64,000 nt of DNA from Ophiodon elongatus (taxonomy: Eukaryota > Chordata > Actinopteri > Perciformes > Hexagrammidae). This document shows, one piece after another, positions 14,616-28,189 of this stretch. The stretch spans positions 938,501 through 1,002,500 of the forward strand of contig JACSYO010002174.1 in NCBI GenBank assembly GCA_016806645.1. The letters are read 5' to 3'. Both the position numbers and the translations under genes were made by a program. The stretch's first letter is position 1. Every line of letters begins with the position of its first letter. The notes under the pieces are model-generated. The model did not search any database, was not told the origin of the DNA, and saw nothing but the letters and a program-made list of their open reading frames with translations.

Positions 14616-14870
14616 CAAAGGCACATCTGGGACCGGTGAGAAGAAAAATAATTCATCGGCAGCCCGGAGAAAGTGGGTCTGCTGCTCGCGTCTGTCTAAA
14701 AGCAAAAGTAGAGACTGCGGAGCTCCGCGCTCGTCTCCTCTGAGAGCCAGGTGCTCAAAATCACCTGAGGTCACCAACTCCCTCCTCCCACGTGGGCTTC
14801 CATGCCCTCTGCAGGCACGATCGATGTTTAAAAGCTTTATGAGCGGGGAGAGACTGAGGGGGTTTGTCAT
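14616..14870. other. GC-richer intronic patch
   Basis: A stretch of clearly higher GC than its surroundings, open on both strands (87 and about 100 codons). The frames show no known motif and only one of them can be real at most. Could be a conserved regulatory island, an unknown exon, or an old insertion. Confidence 0.3.
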
Positions 14871-14954
14871 ATAAAACTAAAAGCTACAGAGAAAAAAAAA
14901 AAAAAAACTATTAGAGAGAGGATTGGGGGAAGGTAAAGTAGCGTTTGGGGAATA

Positions 14955-14992
14955 GAAACTGGAAAGAGAAGAGGAAACTGGAAAGAGAAGAG
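14955..14992. repeat. Perfect 19-bp direct tandem duplication
   Basis: GAAACTGGAAAGAGAAGAG occurs twice head to tail (14955-14973 and 14974-14992) with no mismatch, which suggests a recent duplication by slippage. Confidence 0.95.
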
Positions 14993-15138
14993 GTGGTCAT
15001 TTTTGTTCACTTTCCAACCTACAGTAGATCTCTGAAACCACTTATTTCTAAATCTTGAAAGCCAGGGTAGTTCATGTACTTAGGCAGCCTTTTTTTGTTA
15101 TATTTGTTAAAATTTCTATATATATTCTGACCGCAATC

Positions 15139-15178
15139 AATAAATAAAATGCTCTGACAAAAAAAAAAAAAAAAAAAA
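15139..15178 (+). other. AATAAA signal followed by A20: possible retroposed 3' end
   Basis: Two overlapping AATAAA hexamers (15139-15144 and 15143-15148) precede a run of 20 A (15159-15178) by 11-20 bases. That spacing is what a poly(A) tail copied into the genome would show. The upstream 150 bases match no known gene and I could not find a target-site duplication. Confidence 0.4.
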
Positions 15179-15304
15179 CCTATTCTGTGGCTGTCACAGG
15201 ACTGAAACATGCTTCTCCACCAGAGTCGTCCACAAGCTGCCAGCTTGACAGCTGTGATTACTAACAATAGCCATATTTGTCGTTAACGATCATAATGATA
15301 ATTT

Positions 15305-15560
15305 TAGGGGAGTGGTTTTGGAGGGAGGTCTGAAGGGAGGGGATGTCAGTGTTGCGGACTTGGCAACTTTCTCGCCAGATTTAATGACTTTTGGAGCTAA
15401 TGCTGCTTCCTACTTTCATCGGAAAAGAGTTGGCAATACGGGGCTGTTTTTTTCCGGTTGGATACTTTTCGGAATACTGCTTACTCTTGCTGGTTTCTCC
15501 AATATTGCCGACCCCAGCTTTATGTGGTTGACTCAGTTTGGAAAGTTTGTGTAGTGCTGA
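15305..15560 (+). repeat. Interspersed repeat (teleost, unnamed)
   Basis: Wording such as ttggcaactttctcgccaga followed by tttaatgacttttggagcta resembles a repeat common in percomorph genomes. The 80-codon frame here is repeat-derived. Recognised from memory only; edges are approximate. Confidence 0.4.
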
Positions 15561-18500
15561 TCTAACAAATTGGTTAATACCCCTCAAAGGATACAAGTAT
15601 GAGAAGAAAAGACATTGATGGGAAACAAAACATAGAATAATAATACAAAGTGTCTGCTAAACACTGGACGAAGAGGGCTAATTTTATTTAAACACCAACA
15701 GAGCCAGAAGGAGCGGTGCCTCGCAGCGTACAACTGATTTCATTAAATGCTCCGTCGCTACATACACAGCAGGTTTAATTACTCCCCAAAGCTGTAGATG
15801 AAGAGAGCACCACTTTAAAAAAAACAACAACTTTTCCTTGGTGATATAGCCTTTTAGAGGATGACGCTTATTGGGCACAGTCACACAGTACACAGTACAC
15901 AGTACACAACACAGCACGGAGTTGTGTGTGTGTGCTTCATACAGAGAGTTCCTTTTAGCATGACTGAGATCCAGAAACCTGCGGTGTAAATTACAACAAC
16001 CACAGCCGTCAGCTAGAAGCTGGTCGGGTGAGAAAGCCATTACTGGAAATGTTACAAGTCATTACTAAGTGCGAGGGTAGTCTTGGTGGTGAGCAGCATG
16101 CGTGTATAGAAGTGCTTCAGATTTGGGAAAGCAATACAGCGATGGAAGAGAGGGTCGAAGCTCTCTGTATGTGTCCTTTGTCGGAGTCTGAATCACAACC
16201 CAGTCGACGGAAGACCTTTTTCCTCCCGTGTCCCTTCAGATGGAAGTGTTAAGGAAATACTTGACAAAATAATTTTGATCGAGCATGAAGTTGGAATATC
16301 ATTTGGAGCTGATAAACTTCTGCCCTGCCGCGTGACGATACAGTCCACTCCCCCGCACACTTAATTCAGATCACTGAACGCTGTGTAAAGCGTGCATTTA
16401 GAAATTCTTGAAGGATGTTTTGCCCTCCTCACCCAAAATTCTAAAAAGAATATTTCTTTGCTTACCGCGAATCATTTTAGTTAAATTTCTGGTGGTTTTG
16501 AGATTTTTGCCTCCACCCAAACACAAGGTGAAGGACTTCAATGTGAAGAGTCTTCATTACAGTCTGTCTGTGGAAGAAAGTAGTTCCAATACACAAAATA
16601 AAGAAAATTAACCGAGGTCGATGAATTATCCACAACAACAAGGTCAATGGACTTCATCCTCGAACATTTTCCTATTCTTATCTAAACGTTCCCTTACTTG
16701 TTTTGCACATGACTCCTACGACAAGTCTGGACCACTTTTAAATTATGTTCATATCGAAAGAGAAAATTCTAAATCTAAGAAAATTGGTGAATGCGACAAG
16801 TTCTCCTAAATCACTCGCACAAGCCACTTAAGATTGAATCTGTGTATGAGTGGTTCTTGCATGAGGCCCACAGTTTCGCACAGTTTTTTTATTTTTTATT
16901 TTTACTCTCTGAGCCCCATAAAAGAGATTACACTTCTATTATATTGGTGGATATCTACAACCATGTGCATGCCTAGATACCACGAGAGGTTGTAAGAAAA
17001 TTATTTTTTTATTTTATGAACCCTTTACATCAAGCTTGCCTGAGCTTTACATAATAATTAGATGGTACATTAATGAATACTAGCTTCATCCTTATTCAGC
17101 AAATCTGAAAATGACTGAGTTGACAACTGAAACACACACTCTAGATCTAGCTATGGAAATGTACTATTGAGAGGTTTTACATTTCCATACAAGCTCTCTG
17201 AATATATTTTATGAATTGTATGTAAAGTGCTCGTATTCAATGGACATTAAATAGCATGTCATCAGCGGCAGCATCATTACTGTAGGCTGAACGCTTTGAG
17301 AGCAACACTCAGTCAAGTGACAACGCTGTCTCAACTTAACGGGGACAAAACACGTAAAATTTGCATCCCAAAACAAATCATTTTCTATTGGGCGGGACGG
17401 AACGCCAGCTTTCACTGCGTTTTTATGTGCATTTCAAGTTGTCAGTGTTAGCCATGTCACATTCCCGAGCATGGCACTGTGAAAGCAACCCACTGTGCTG
17501 TAAACGAGATGAGATGAGTCCTGTTGAGAGGTGGCTGCACAATCTGTCTCTTTTTGTGCGCCTCTGACCTTCTAATGATCGAGTCTCGGGTCCAGGATGG
17601 CAACCTTTTCTAAAACTGCAACTCAAGTCAGAGTCTAAGGAGGGAGATATGAACGGTTAAGACTATGGCGCACAGAGACTCATTTCATCGCACCTTGCAA
17701 AGCTGATAACAAAATCCCTCTGACATTAGGGAGGTAGCTGCGCTCCCATTTTAATTACCAGAGAAATTGCAAGCCAAACAGCATTACTATAGCCTCCAGA
17801 TTCTTTGATGGCATTTGTCATTTTGGAAAGATAGGAAAAACTGTCAAGTAGGGTAACCCCTCTTTAAACTGGCACATAGATTTACCAGCTAATCCTGGTG
17901 GGAGAGGCAGACAGAATGGATAAACACTGAATAGAACTGAGCAAGCAAACAATCTTAGCTGCGGCTGAAAGCATGTCTTAAAGTAAACAACCCTGTCAAA
18001 GGGATGTTCTTAAATTGTCATACCTCAAAACAGAGGATGTACGACAGTGGTTTTACTACAAAGCGGGGGGTAAACTGCAAACTGCTTTTATTTATTTAGT
18101 GCGCTGTTTTATTTGTTTTAAGACATTTTTACAGAGGACTCTTCTCCGACTGGCTGAAAATATCCTTTGAATAAGACGAGGACTTAAAGAAAAATAGGAA
18201 TGCTGTCTTATGCCATTGTAAGCAATAAGCCTCGGGTGAAAGACGCTAAAAGCGAAGGTCTTGCTCAAAGCTCCACTGCTTAATGGCATGGAAACTCGTA
18301 GGGTCAGTGCTGGTCTTTCTTTATGTTTGTGTTGGTAATGGTGGAGCATCTCTACTGATATATGCTTGAGTAATTAATGAGGTCACAGGATCTAAGTGCA
18401 TTATTTCTTCTTTTTTTTTTACTTCTCTGAAGAGATACAGTTTTTAGGATCTCAAATTAAAAGGAAAAGGCATATTTTTACATCATGTTGTATGTCCTCA

Positions 18501-18897
18501 TGTGTTTTTTATGGTATGATACATACATTTTCAATAATTGCTCAATTCCTGCACCAACACTAAAGGTTTAAATACATGTTTTTTTTTTTTTTTTTTTCAG
18601 CATGTGAGATCATGGTTTTACCAAAATATCTCCATTAAACCACAGATGTTTTGCATTTCCTTCAACCATAATAACATTGCCTCAAATTTCATGCAGAAAA
18701 ATTCATAATTGAGTATACTAAATCAAGTTTTGATGAAACTCCATGAAAAGTGTCCATCTATTGATTTAAAAAAAAAAAAAAAAGGTTAACTTTAAATGTA
18801 CACTGCTTCCTGTGTAGACATTGTATCACATGTTTTGAGCTTTCATGATGTTCAGACGAAGCGGACACCTTTGTGCGACAAAGTGCAGTTACTCGAA
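15561..18897. other. Intronic DNA, simple repeats only
   Basis: Contains a heptamer ACACAGT repeated three times at 15883-15903 and T19 at 18579-18597. No exon-like frame was found; several 60-120 codon frames are featureless. Confidence 0.5.
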
Positions 18898-19250
18898 TGG
18901 CCACTTGAGGCTGGCTCGAAAGTGAGTCAACATAGTCGTTAAAATTGCCAACTTTACAGAAGAAATAAACATGTTTACAGTAAAGAAAAAATGGTTCTGG
19001 TCTCTAGCTAATTTCCCCGCTCATGACAATAGGGGGGTGGAATTTTATGCAACTCACTCAGTTATACATAATTAAAGGCGTGGCTAATTTGAGTGACAGG
19101 TAGCTACCACCACGTCGATATCAAATATGGTCACTTGTGGTTTTAAAAAAAAAAAACAAGATGGCAACGACCAATATTCCAAACTCAAGGACCGCAAACC
19201 AAAGGGTACATCATGATGATTATGCTTTATACATAGTCCGTGGTTCAGAC
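18898..19250 (+). repeat. Interspersed repeat family G, copy 1
   Basis: Contains the familiar fish-repeat phrases ggccacttgaggctggctcg, tctctagctaatttcc, cgtggctaatttgagtgaca and acaagatggcaacgaccaat. Its second half aligns with 39928-40175 in the same orientation. Very common in percomorph introns and UTRs; family not named here. Confidence 0.75.
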
Positions 19251-22200
19251 TTTGCAAAATACCTGAATATTACTTGATGTACACCGCTGCATCAGGACCA
19301 GACTCACATTCACAATGTGATTCCATTACTCTGGTTTCTTTAGTGGCAGTAATCGAGAAATGAAAGACATTTTGAGATTAAACAGATACAAATAATTTAA
19401 TTATTCTGGTTTCATAGCAAAAGCAGGGTTCGAACACCAGTGTTAGCTAACCTTTAGAGCTGTCTGGAGTTTAAGTAGCACAGTGAGGTGAGGTGATAAA
19501 TGAGTCTGAATGAGGATCCTATTTTTCTCCTTGATCAATGTTATCTGTTATCCTTTTTTCTGCTATGTTTTGTGCTCTGTTCCTGACCACTTGCAGTAAG
19601 TCTCACTTGAGATAGTGTCAGCAGAAGGGTATACTGAGCTCTTTAACATCCCCTCCGTTCTTGAGACACTCTTTGTCTCTCATCAAGTATCCAACCAGAC
19701 ACGGAGAAGCACTCTGGAAGGGTACCGGTGGTCATTATATACCACCATTAACGATCACACCCTGAGCACACGACATGATTCAAACATCGGTAGCTGAGTG
19801 ACACGGAGGAGTTTTCAAGAAATACAAAGCAAAATATGAACCGAAATTCACATGTATATTTGTCACATAACAGGTTTCTTCCAAACAGTGTTTCCACCGC
19901 AGTAAACAACACCCTCAAACCCTGACTAAACTGTGTGATTTTCAGAAAACTGAAACAAAATATGTCCCAGGAGAGGAGAAAAAGAGAAGTGTGCTCATTT
20001 GATTTACTGCAGAGACTGCAAAGGAGAAAACTTGAAAGACACAAGTTTACTAGAGTGAAGCAAGGCTTCCCCCGGCACACAGTAAATTATCTTTTTCACT
20101 TTGAAAGTTAGAAGCAGAACTAGAACTAGGAAAACAGCCTTCGGGAGGGGAGAAGATGGACATCTGTGAAGAGTAATACTTTTCTCTTTGAAAAAATGCT
20201 GGATATGTTTCCATGTGAAATTCTCCTGCATATCACCGCGATCATTTCTTGTTGTTGACCTTGTTATTATTTATTCATCCAGTTACTTTTCATCAATATG
20301 ACAACGCAACTGAAATATCCTGTCAATATTTTTAACGGCATTTTTGAAGGACTTTTGCTTTTATATGTTGTGACATTTAGCGAGCTTAAAAGCCCATTGC
20401 TACATCCCACAGGTCTGTCATTAGACGCAGTGAGAAACTCTTAAGTAAGGGGTCTGCACCTAAAGTGTGCACTCGATGCCATTTGTGTGCAAATGCTCGC
20501 CACTACAATTTTCTTTTAGGGCATTTAAACGGCATCGTTTCTAATTATGCCTGAACAGCACAAATGTTGAGGACATTGAGGACTTTATCTTATCCAAGAA
20601 TTATCTGAACATAAAAGTAACATTTACAATAAAAGGGCAGATTTATGTTCTCCGTAAATGTCTTGTTATAAAGTACCAGTTCTGTAATATCCCTTACGTA
20701 GCCGATAAAGAGGTGAAAAGGCCTTTCCTGTGATGAATTAAGATTCCTCTCCCTGCTCATGACATGTGGTGATGTGGCATACGTTCTCCAGATTTACACT
20801 TTACACAGACTGTGGTTTCCAACAGCTTCAACAGAAGTAAGAGGTATTTAAAGAAGGGAAACCGGCCGAGCATTTAGGAAGGGCAAATGTCTTCATCCCA
20901 TGCGACAGCAGTGAACATTATATACAGAGACTGAATGCTCTGTCTCTTCCATCTCAGACCAATTCAAACTGAATCAAGTTGAGCTGCTGCAACTACCAAT
21001 CTAGTGAACTATTTTTTATATCGGGTACATATTTTTGATGTGTACTCAAAATAATTGTAAGATTTAACCTTTATTCTCTCCCTAATTATTTTCATTTTTC
21101 ACTTGTAGACAAATAGTTTACTAACAGTGCATCAATTTGTCTTTGTTCATTTTTTTTCAAAAGGAAGAAAATAATGTTTGTGTGGTCTTTTCTAGTGGCT
21201 GGAAGAAAATAAAAGTACTTTTTTGATATTTTATAGTTCTACTTTATTTCAGAGAGAATTATTGTACTTTTTACCCTACTGCATGTATTTGATAACATTA
21301 GTTACTCTTCATATTAAGATTTTATATAAAAACACAATGAGTATATAACATAAGTTATTGTTGAAATAAAATCTGTGGTTGCCCAACATTTTTTATTCGT
21401 GACCCCTTACAATAAAGCAATGTCTAGCTTGACAGCTCTCATGTTTTTGACTTTTGGATTTTTTATGGGAATTTATTTTTAAGAATGAAGGACAAAAAAG
21501 CCTTTACAAAAAATATCTGTCTACGTGTGGCAACAAAATACTTGGTTAGGTTTAGGTAACTCGACTGACTACCGACCGACTAACCAACCTACTCACTACT
21601 GAATATTGAGTCTGTCGAGTCTGATGTGACAAAATTTCAACTTTACTTTTAGTTTTGAACGAGACAAAAACAGATGTCTCCTGCTTGAAAGTCCCATGTT
21701 TGTCTGACCCAAGCATGTAAACAAAAATACAAGCATTACTCTGAAAATGAGCATGTCGCCTTATTTCCAGCATTTCTAATGATTCATACTGTGTTTCAGT
21801 TTTGCCTTTGTTTATTCGATTTAATAAGCAACATTTGCATATATTTATTCTAATTGATGAGATATTTTGACGATATTTACAGTAATAGGATGCAATGCAA
21901 TATAAATATTCGGTGAATGTAAATGTGCCTCCACAAACTAATGAAATGACTGCAGTGGGTTACAAATCTGGGTTTACTGCCCAGAATGTAAAAGAAAATC
22001 CAGCACACACAGTTGATCAAGAGTGTTGAATAGAGAATTAATCCTTTTAAAAAGTAGTTTACTTCTGACCAGAAAGTAATCAGAGTATTCACCTCTGTTC
22101 GCCGTCATTATGGTCGTGAGGCTCAAGTCAAAACCGGTCCTGAGCACCGGCCTACTTCGCCTAGCGAAAGCTTTAATGGTGGTTGAGGCACTTGGTCATT

Positions 22201-23946
22201 TGGAAGGAAAAAGCAGAGATAGTTCATTTTTAACATATCTCTTCATTTATTTATTTTCTGCATGCGTGGTCCCTTTGTGTCGTCCATCCCGAGCTTGAAA
22301 GGAGTTTTCTTGTCCACTGCCATGGGGAGCCAGTCATGCAGTGTAATGGTAGAGGATGCAGTGAGAGCATGAAGAGACTACAGCGTATCCACGGCGAGAC
22401 ACAGGATTTCTACTCTAACTGATCTAAATAATCTCCTCCTATTTTTTCACCACACAAACAGATGCCCAAAACTATTAGCTGAATTAGGCTAAAAGCCCAT
22501 GTTCGGCCCCATTCCCTCCATATTGTACGTGTTTGAAATATATCTGCTGAGTAAATCAGAATCCATTTGCAAAATGCATTTGAGGGCAGTCTGACAGGAT
22601 GGAAAATGATGGTAATTGTGATCTTGGAACTTGTCAAATAATAATGGAATGATAATAGACTGTAGATATACTGAAGCCACCAGGATAATTGTGAGGTACA
22701 GAAATGACAGTCTCACCTGACACTGTCATCATACCTTTTTAAGATTTATTTTCCTTTTCTTTTGTCAATCCCCTTTACATTTTCTCTTTTATTTTGTTAA
22801 AATGTGACACCTAAAGAAATAACGACAAACTACGTTCCAGTAATTACAGCATCAGTATGGACATTGGAAGTAGGACATGTATCAAAACCGGCTCATCTTG
22901 CTGCTATGACTGCATGTTGTGTAAGGCTGTAATGAATTGTCACAGAATACCAACTTGTGTGCCTTCCACACCGAATGAGAACAAAAGACAAAGTGATAAC
23001 AGAGCTAGTTGTCTCTGATATTGGATATTACACTCTATGCCCACAGAATAGCTAATGAACTTCATCCAGCTCCATACTAATGGTTATCAGGGTGATTTCA
23101 TTCCCCGGCCTTTGTGTGTAATTATTGATTGTCCCAAGAAAGGTGGGGTGTACAAAGCCCAGTAAACAGCAGGTAATTAGTATTTTTACACCTTTGGCAG
23201 GGTAATGTCCTGTGTTTGTATGCATGAAAGCAGAATGTAAGAATTCTCTTCACACACTAAGATAACTGGGAGTAGACTCACGGGCTGCTACCTGAAGCTG
23301 CATTTTATCTTCCCCCTTAAAACATGGTAACAATTAGAAATCATGATTGGAAAATACATTATTTCAATTTTCAATTAAAGCCAGTAAGGTAAATAATCTG
23401 GAAGAAAAATCACAGTTTTCCATAATAATGGGAGTGGATGCATTGAAGAAATCTTCTTTGTGAGCCTCATTATGCCTGAATAGCTGAAAAGGAATCATGT
23501 AACATGTTATTCCACTACGCCGACATTATTCTCATTATCATGATTTATCTGAACCTCTGGAAGAAAATACAATGTGCGAATCCTTCGTCTCCCAGAGGAT
23601 AAACGGCACCAATTGAGTATAATCGAGAAGGTAGGCTTTCATATTCATATGGTGTCTCAGCTGGAGGACGCAATGCCTTGGGCACCAGTGTGTGGGGGGG
23701 CACATGGCGAGGGTGGGAAAAAAAATACTTGGTGCTTCCCTTCTTCTCAGACTAATAACTCAGTCAAATGTGAACACACAGACAATGTCATACTCCTGGA
23801 TTCAGCGTGTGGGATCTTCGATGTGGATAACCATCCACTTGGTAATCATAGGAAAAACACGCTTCTCATAACTTCAGATCTAGCCTCATAATCTTCATGA
23901 TTAGACTTTCCCTTCAGCCTGGTGTGCTGCTGATTATTTAAATTTT
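19251..23946. other. Intronic DNA, little recognised
   Basis: Unique AT-rich sequence apart from a small repeat fragment at 21529-21560. The stretch 23030-23230 has several homeodomain-type TAATTA/TAATTAG cores and looks enhancer-like by eye only. Confidence 0.45.
21529..21560 (+). repeat. Fragment of repeat family F
   Basis: caacaaaatacttggttagg and the next eight bases match the start of the larger copy at 28835, a teleost repeat built on an (A)CTACTTGGTTAGGTTTAGG unit. Confidence 0.6.
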
Positions 23947-24110
23947 TGATTAGTCCAATGATTATTTGCTCAATCGATTAATCGTTTTGTCAATAAAATG
24001 GTGAAAATACCCAGAAAATTCAGTTTCCCAGAGCCAAAGATGACATCAACAAATGTTTTGTTTTGTTTGACAAACAGTCCGAAGTCACAAACAATGGTTT
24101 GCGTAAATTG
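23947..24110 (+). repeat. Interspersed repeat family H (ATCGATTAATCG type)
   Basis: tcaatcgattaatcgttttg, followed by an AAAATGGTGAAAAT block and a CCCAGAGCCAAAGATGAC block, is the wording of a short repeat found in very many percomorph fish loci. One copy in this window; class uncertain. Confidence 0.7.
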
Positions 24111-27100
24111 CCCATCACTTGAAATCTGCCCCATCTCAAGGTCCAATTCACAAAAGATATTGCAATAATGATAATCAAGCGCAAACCCACTCATAAATGT
24201 CCCCATATGTGATTTCAGGCCTTTTTCATATGCTGTCTTCCCAGTCACTGATGGCTGACAAACTGTGAAACCAAATATTATTCATTGTTTACAACGCTAC
24301 TGGCACTAAACTGGAAGAACGAATAACAATGTGTTAGAATTGGTAGTGAAAAAAGGGGTGGGGTGGCATGAAATGAATAAATGATGGGACAACAGTATGT
24401 CACATCTCACTTCCCAAATCACAGCCTGTCTACGGCTGGAGAAATGGGCCCCATTCTTTTGCCACCTTAAAACAATTAAGATGTTTATGTAGTTTACATT
24501 TTCTCCAAGCAGAAGGATTTGGCCAGTTATTGTTAATAAAAATAAATTTAAAAAAGTTCTTACGTCAAATCCATATTAACTGTCCTTTTCTTGAGGGAGC
24601 AGAATAACGTGGTTTCATATCTATTAGACTAATTTAATAGCTCCCATTCCTCCGGTGCTAAGCACTGATTACCAAACACTGCAGGTGGGATGCACAGTGT
24701 AGCTTCTGCACCAGCAGAGCATTAATTCACCACCATGGCAATGTGAGATTATTACCATGTAGCTGTTGCTCATGGAAGTGGAAGTATTACTTGTATTTCG
24801 ATCATGGGAAGCCACCACTTATCAACTGGAAACCATTTTTTTTTTTTTTTTATATATTTCATGCAGAGTGAAATTGAAAGCTGATTTGTGCAGCTTGGTG
24901 AAGCATCACCTCTGCCGGCATGGCTGGGGTGACCTGTGTTGGGCTGTAAGAATACAACGGACTCGCTTGAAATGCAACACACCATTAATGGACATTTGTT
25001 GTGGATCAGTCACTCCAAAATGTCAACACGGTTACAGGCTGCCACTTTTCTTCTCTTTGCAGTCCTGGGAGCGAGGCGACGCAGGGTCACTATTAGAAAG
25101 CCCCTGCAGCTCTACATGTGCATGCATCATTCATGGGCTGGCAACAACACACACACACACACTGAATATGATTCCAGGAAAACAAGAACATTCTAATAGT
25201 TTGTGAAAAGATGACTATGTTTGAAATTCAAGGAGCTCTATAGACTTGATTATTTTTCTGAAACATTACAGTATTATTTTGATCTGTCACTCTTGTGTTA
25301 CAGTCTGTCCTGGACCTTTAAAGTAAGTGCAATTCCTTCATCCAAAAAAAAAAAAACACGTTGTTTCAGGAGAAATATGCACAAACACCTACACCAGTCA
25401 AACCTCTTATTGTTAAGTTTTAAAGGAATCCCTAAATGTATGATGATAAGCACTGGTGGGCTCTTGGTGTAGCCATTTACTAATTATACGTTGATTAATT
25501 TACAGCTAAGCATTAACAACAAATGTGACATGCACGTTGGGGCTATAAAAAATATGGAAACTCTGGATTTTAAGTTGGTGTATGTGAAGAAACAGACTTA
25601 GCAAGAACTAATGAGAACATATTCAAATGCTAGTGTGCCAATCAGTTTTAGGAAAAATCATTTCTTGAATGTACTCCAACATGGCAGGGATACAGAGTCC
25701 AAAAATCATGAAAAAAATAAATATTTTTATTGCCAGTGTTTACTTTCACAGCTGCCTCTACAAGATGTTTTATGTGTGTTTATTCAATACCGACACAATC
25801 AGGAGGAAATTTTAATGGATTTAGTTTTATGGACTTGCTGTTGGGTGGGTTCATAACAAACACCACCTGCAATGGCATATGTTGCCTCCGTCCTCCTGCT
25901 AGAATAAATCAAGTTCAATGATCTCAAAATAAATCCAAAATGAGCACACAACTTTCACTGCACATCTTTGCACTATAAAAGTATCAATGACAAAAAATAA
26001 GTCAAGCCAAAAAGTGCTGAATGACCTATAGCTTTGTGGGATAGATGACTAGCCTTTGGGCATTTTTTTTGTTCTCTTTAAATTTTTCATTTCACTTTTG
26101 AGCTCGCCCTACCGAGGCTGTAAAATACCGCCCCCACCGTGCTGAACCCCCTTTATGAACTGCAAACTGCTAAATCTGATGTGTGCGTGAGTTTCCTGAG
26201 AATTGGGCTGACACCATTCTGATGTAAAAGATTCAGAGCGAACTGTTAAATCTTTCAGGGATATTTGCACATCCTCTGAGTGGGAACACATAAACCCACT
26301 CTTGTCTGTGTACCTGATGCGTTATTTAACTACCTTCTAATGACACTAAACACTCTGAAAATTTAAAAAAAAAAAAAAAACTCAAGGAGGCACCAACTAA
26401 TTAAAACAACCTTTTCATTTATGCACATGTACGGAGTCAGTGCAGTTATATAATAGCCCCATGGCCTGCGGTGGCTCCCTGATGGACTGACATCCCCTGG
26501 GCTCGGCTGTCTCCCCCTGGCACCCGGACGACCCGATTGATTACAGCTACTGCCAGTCTTCCTGGGAACTGCCAATACCCAACGTCTTGCCAAAATAAAG
26601 ATATCCAGTGTGTATCTATTGCAAAGGTAAGACGCTGTGCGACTAGAGTGCACACTCGACCCCATTGGTTGCCTGAAATTTCATATGCTCTGGGCTGCAT
26701 CTTCATCTGGAATTTGGGCCTAATTTTCGGGAAGATTCAACGGCTTGATGCGGCTTTTGGTAAAGTTAAAAGAAAGCACGATAAGGTAGACACATGATGA
26801 TGAGGAGCTATCCTTAAAACGTAACAAGAAAAAAAATATCTTTGGTTCTACAATGTATAGGATAATTAGTCCACATTTACTTTACGCCTCCTTTTATCCA
26901 CTGCGGTGTTAGACGTTGCCACCGACAGGATATGGAGTCCAATATATCATAAAAGCAACGCTTAAAGTTATACCTGTTCCCTTAAAGAACTGTCTGAGTG
27001 TTTAAAAGCTGGGAAAAAAACACATCATTAAAAAAAAGACAAATGTAGGGAATGGTGACAGAAAATTGCCACGCAATTACATGCTAAAAGTGAGACAATT

Positions 27101-27398
27101 ACAGCTTCTCTGTCTTTTCTACAGTAACAGCTGCATAATCACATGTAAATTAGTTTTACGGGCTGATATCCCTTACCTATGTGTGAATGGCACGCTGAAA
27201 TCGCTGAGGGGCAATTTGACTCTCAAATCACTTACTCTGCCATTATGAATACCAGAGTTGTATGCGGAATGATAAAGAGTTGGGTTTTTAATGCACCAAA
27301 CACTTCTTAAGGTTAAAACACATCTGGGGTGTGATTACACCGCTGGTAACATCCGGTTCGCTAAATAATGCAAACGTTATATTTGCAGATTTGCTTCG
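24111..27398. other. Intronic DNA, simple repeats and chance frames
   Basis: Contains T16 (24836-24851), a short CA run (25147-25162) and A16 (26365-26380). A 144-codon frame at 24772-25206 crosses the T and CA runs and is judged chance. An exon-like interval at 26547-26626 is listed separately. Confidence 0.45.
26547..26626 (+). other. Exon-like interval, plus strand (unconfirmed)
   Basis: 80 bases bounded by ttgattacag on the left and AAAG|gtaaga on the right, a strong donor. The frame through it is open and encodes a Cys-containing stretch (CQYPTSCQNKDIQC). It could be an exon of an antisense transcript or, more likely, chance splice motifs. No homologue recognised. Confidence 0.15.
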
Positions 27399-27715
27399 TT
27401 CCCCAGATGTTTTACTGTTGAGGCAAGACACTGCAGGCAAGTTGTTGTTTTTTTCATGCTCTTTACACTAATTTTTTTTGATTTTGCTTCCATGACATGT
27501 CTTCTTTCAGGTGAAGAAACATCCACAATACACATCTAAGGGTTTATCTCACACTTTTTCTATTTCTGTAGATTTCTCCTAAATTCACCAATAGGTAGCA
27601 TTAGATAATGCCTCATTTGCTTATCAAAACATTACATTTCAGATAACTTGTAATATCTTAATATAACTAATTATCAGGGGAAGTTTCATGGAGATATCTA
27701 TCAGTTGATCAGTAG
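27399..27715 (+). repeat. Interspersed repeat family A, copy 2
   Basis: Aligns with the copy at 5248: gacactgcaggca, acatgtcttctttc, attagataatgcctcatt and a gatatctatcag block occur in the same order. The right-end block (ttaccctattcacct) is missing from this copy. Confidence 0.65.
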
Positions 27716-28027
27716 GACTTATATACATCAAATCTTCCAGTTCCATTCCTATCCATATTCTGAAGATTCTTACAGAGGAGTTTGTTCATACATTATTCAT
27801 AGCCTAAATTATAACATTTTTAATCTTTTTTTGTATGGCTCTTGATAGTATTTGCTGATGGTGTAATAAAACAGATATCTAAACCTCTGTAAAGCTTTTG
27901 ACTCTAATATGTTACCAAAATGAGACAATAATTTGGAACCTGGCTTCATCCAATATTCAGATTTCTGTTCTGGAAAGGCAAATTGGCACATATTTAAAAA
28001 GAAAATGCCGTATTTGCAAATATAAAC

Positions 28028-28150
28028 GCTCATTTCAGAAAACGTGTAATACAAAAAAATGATTGTCTTAATGTAAGTAATCAACTTTGGAAGTTCCATG
28101 GTGATATCTATTAGTTTGATTTTTACCCTATTCACCTGCAGTGTCTCCCA
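28028..28150 (+). repeat. Interspersed repeat family A, copy 3 (3' part)
   Basis: catttcagaaaacgtgtaat, then taagtaatcaactttggaag and ttaccctattcacctgcagt: the best preserved right end of family A, separated from copy 2 by about 310 bases. The two may be one element split by an insertion. Confidence 0.65.
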
Positions 28151-28189
28151 TTAAGCGGAACGAGGCCGAGGGTCATCGTTTTTTAAAGG

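Noticed and set aside
19425..19440. tRNA B-box-like gggttcgaacacc
   Set aside because: No A box or cloverleaf could be built around it; at most a SINE trace.
24772..25206. 144-codon ATG frame in the intron, plus strand
   Set aside because: It runs through a T16 tract and a CA repeat, giving poly-Phe and Thr-His runs, and shows no domain or exon boundaries. Chance frame.
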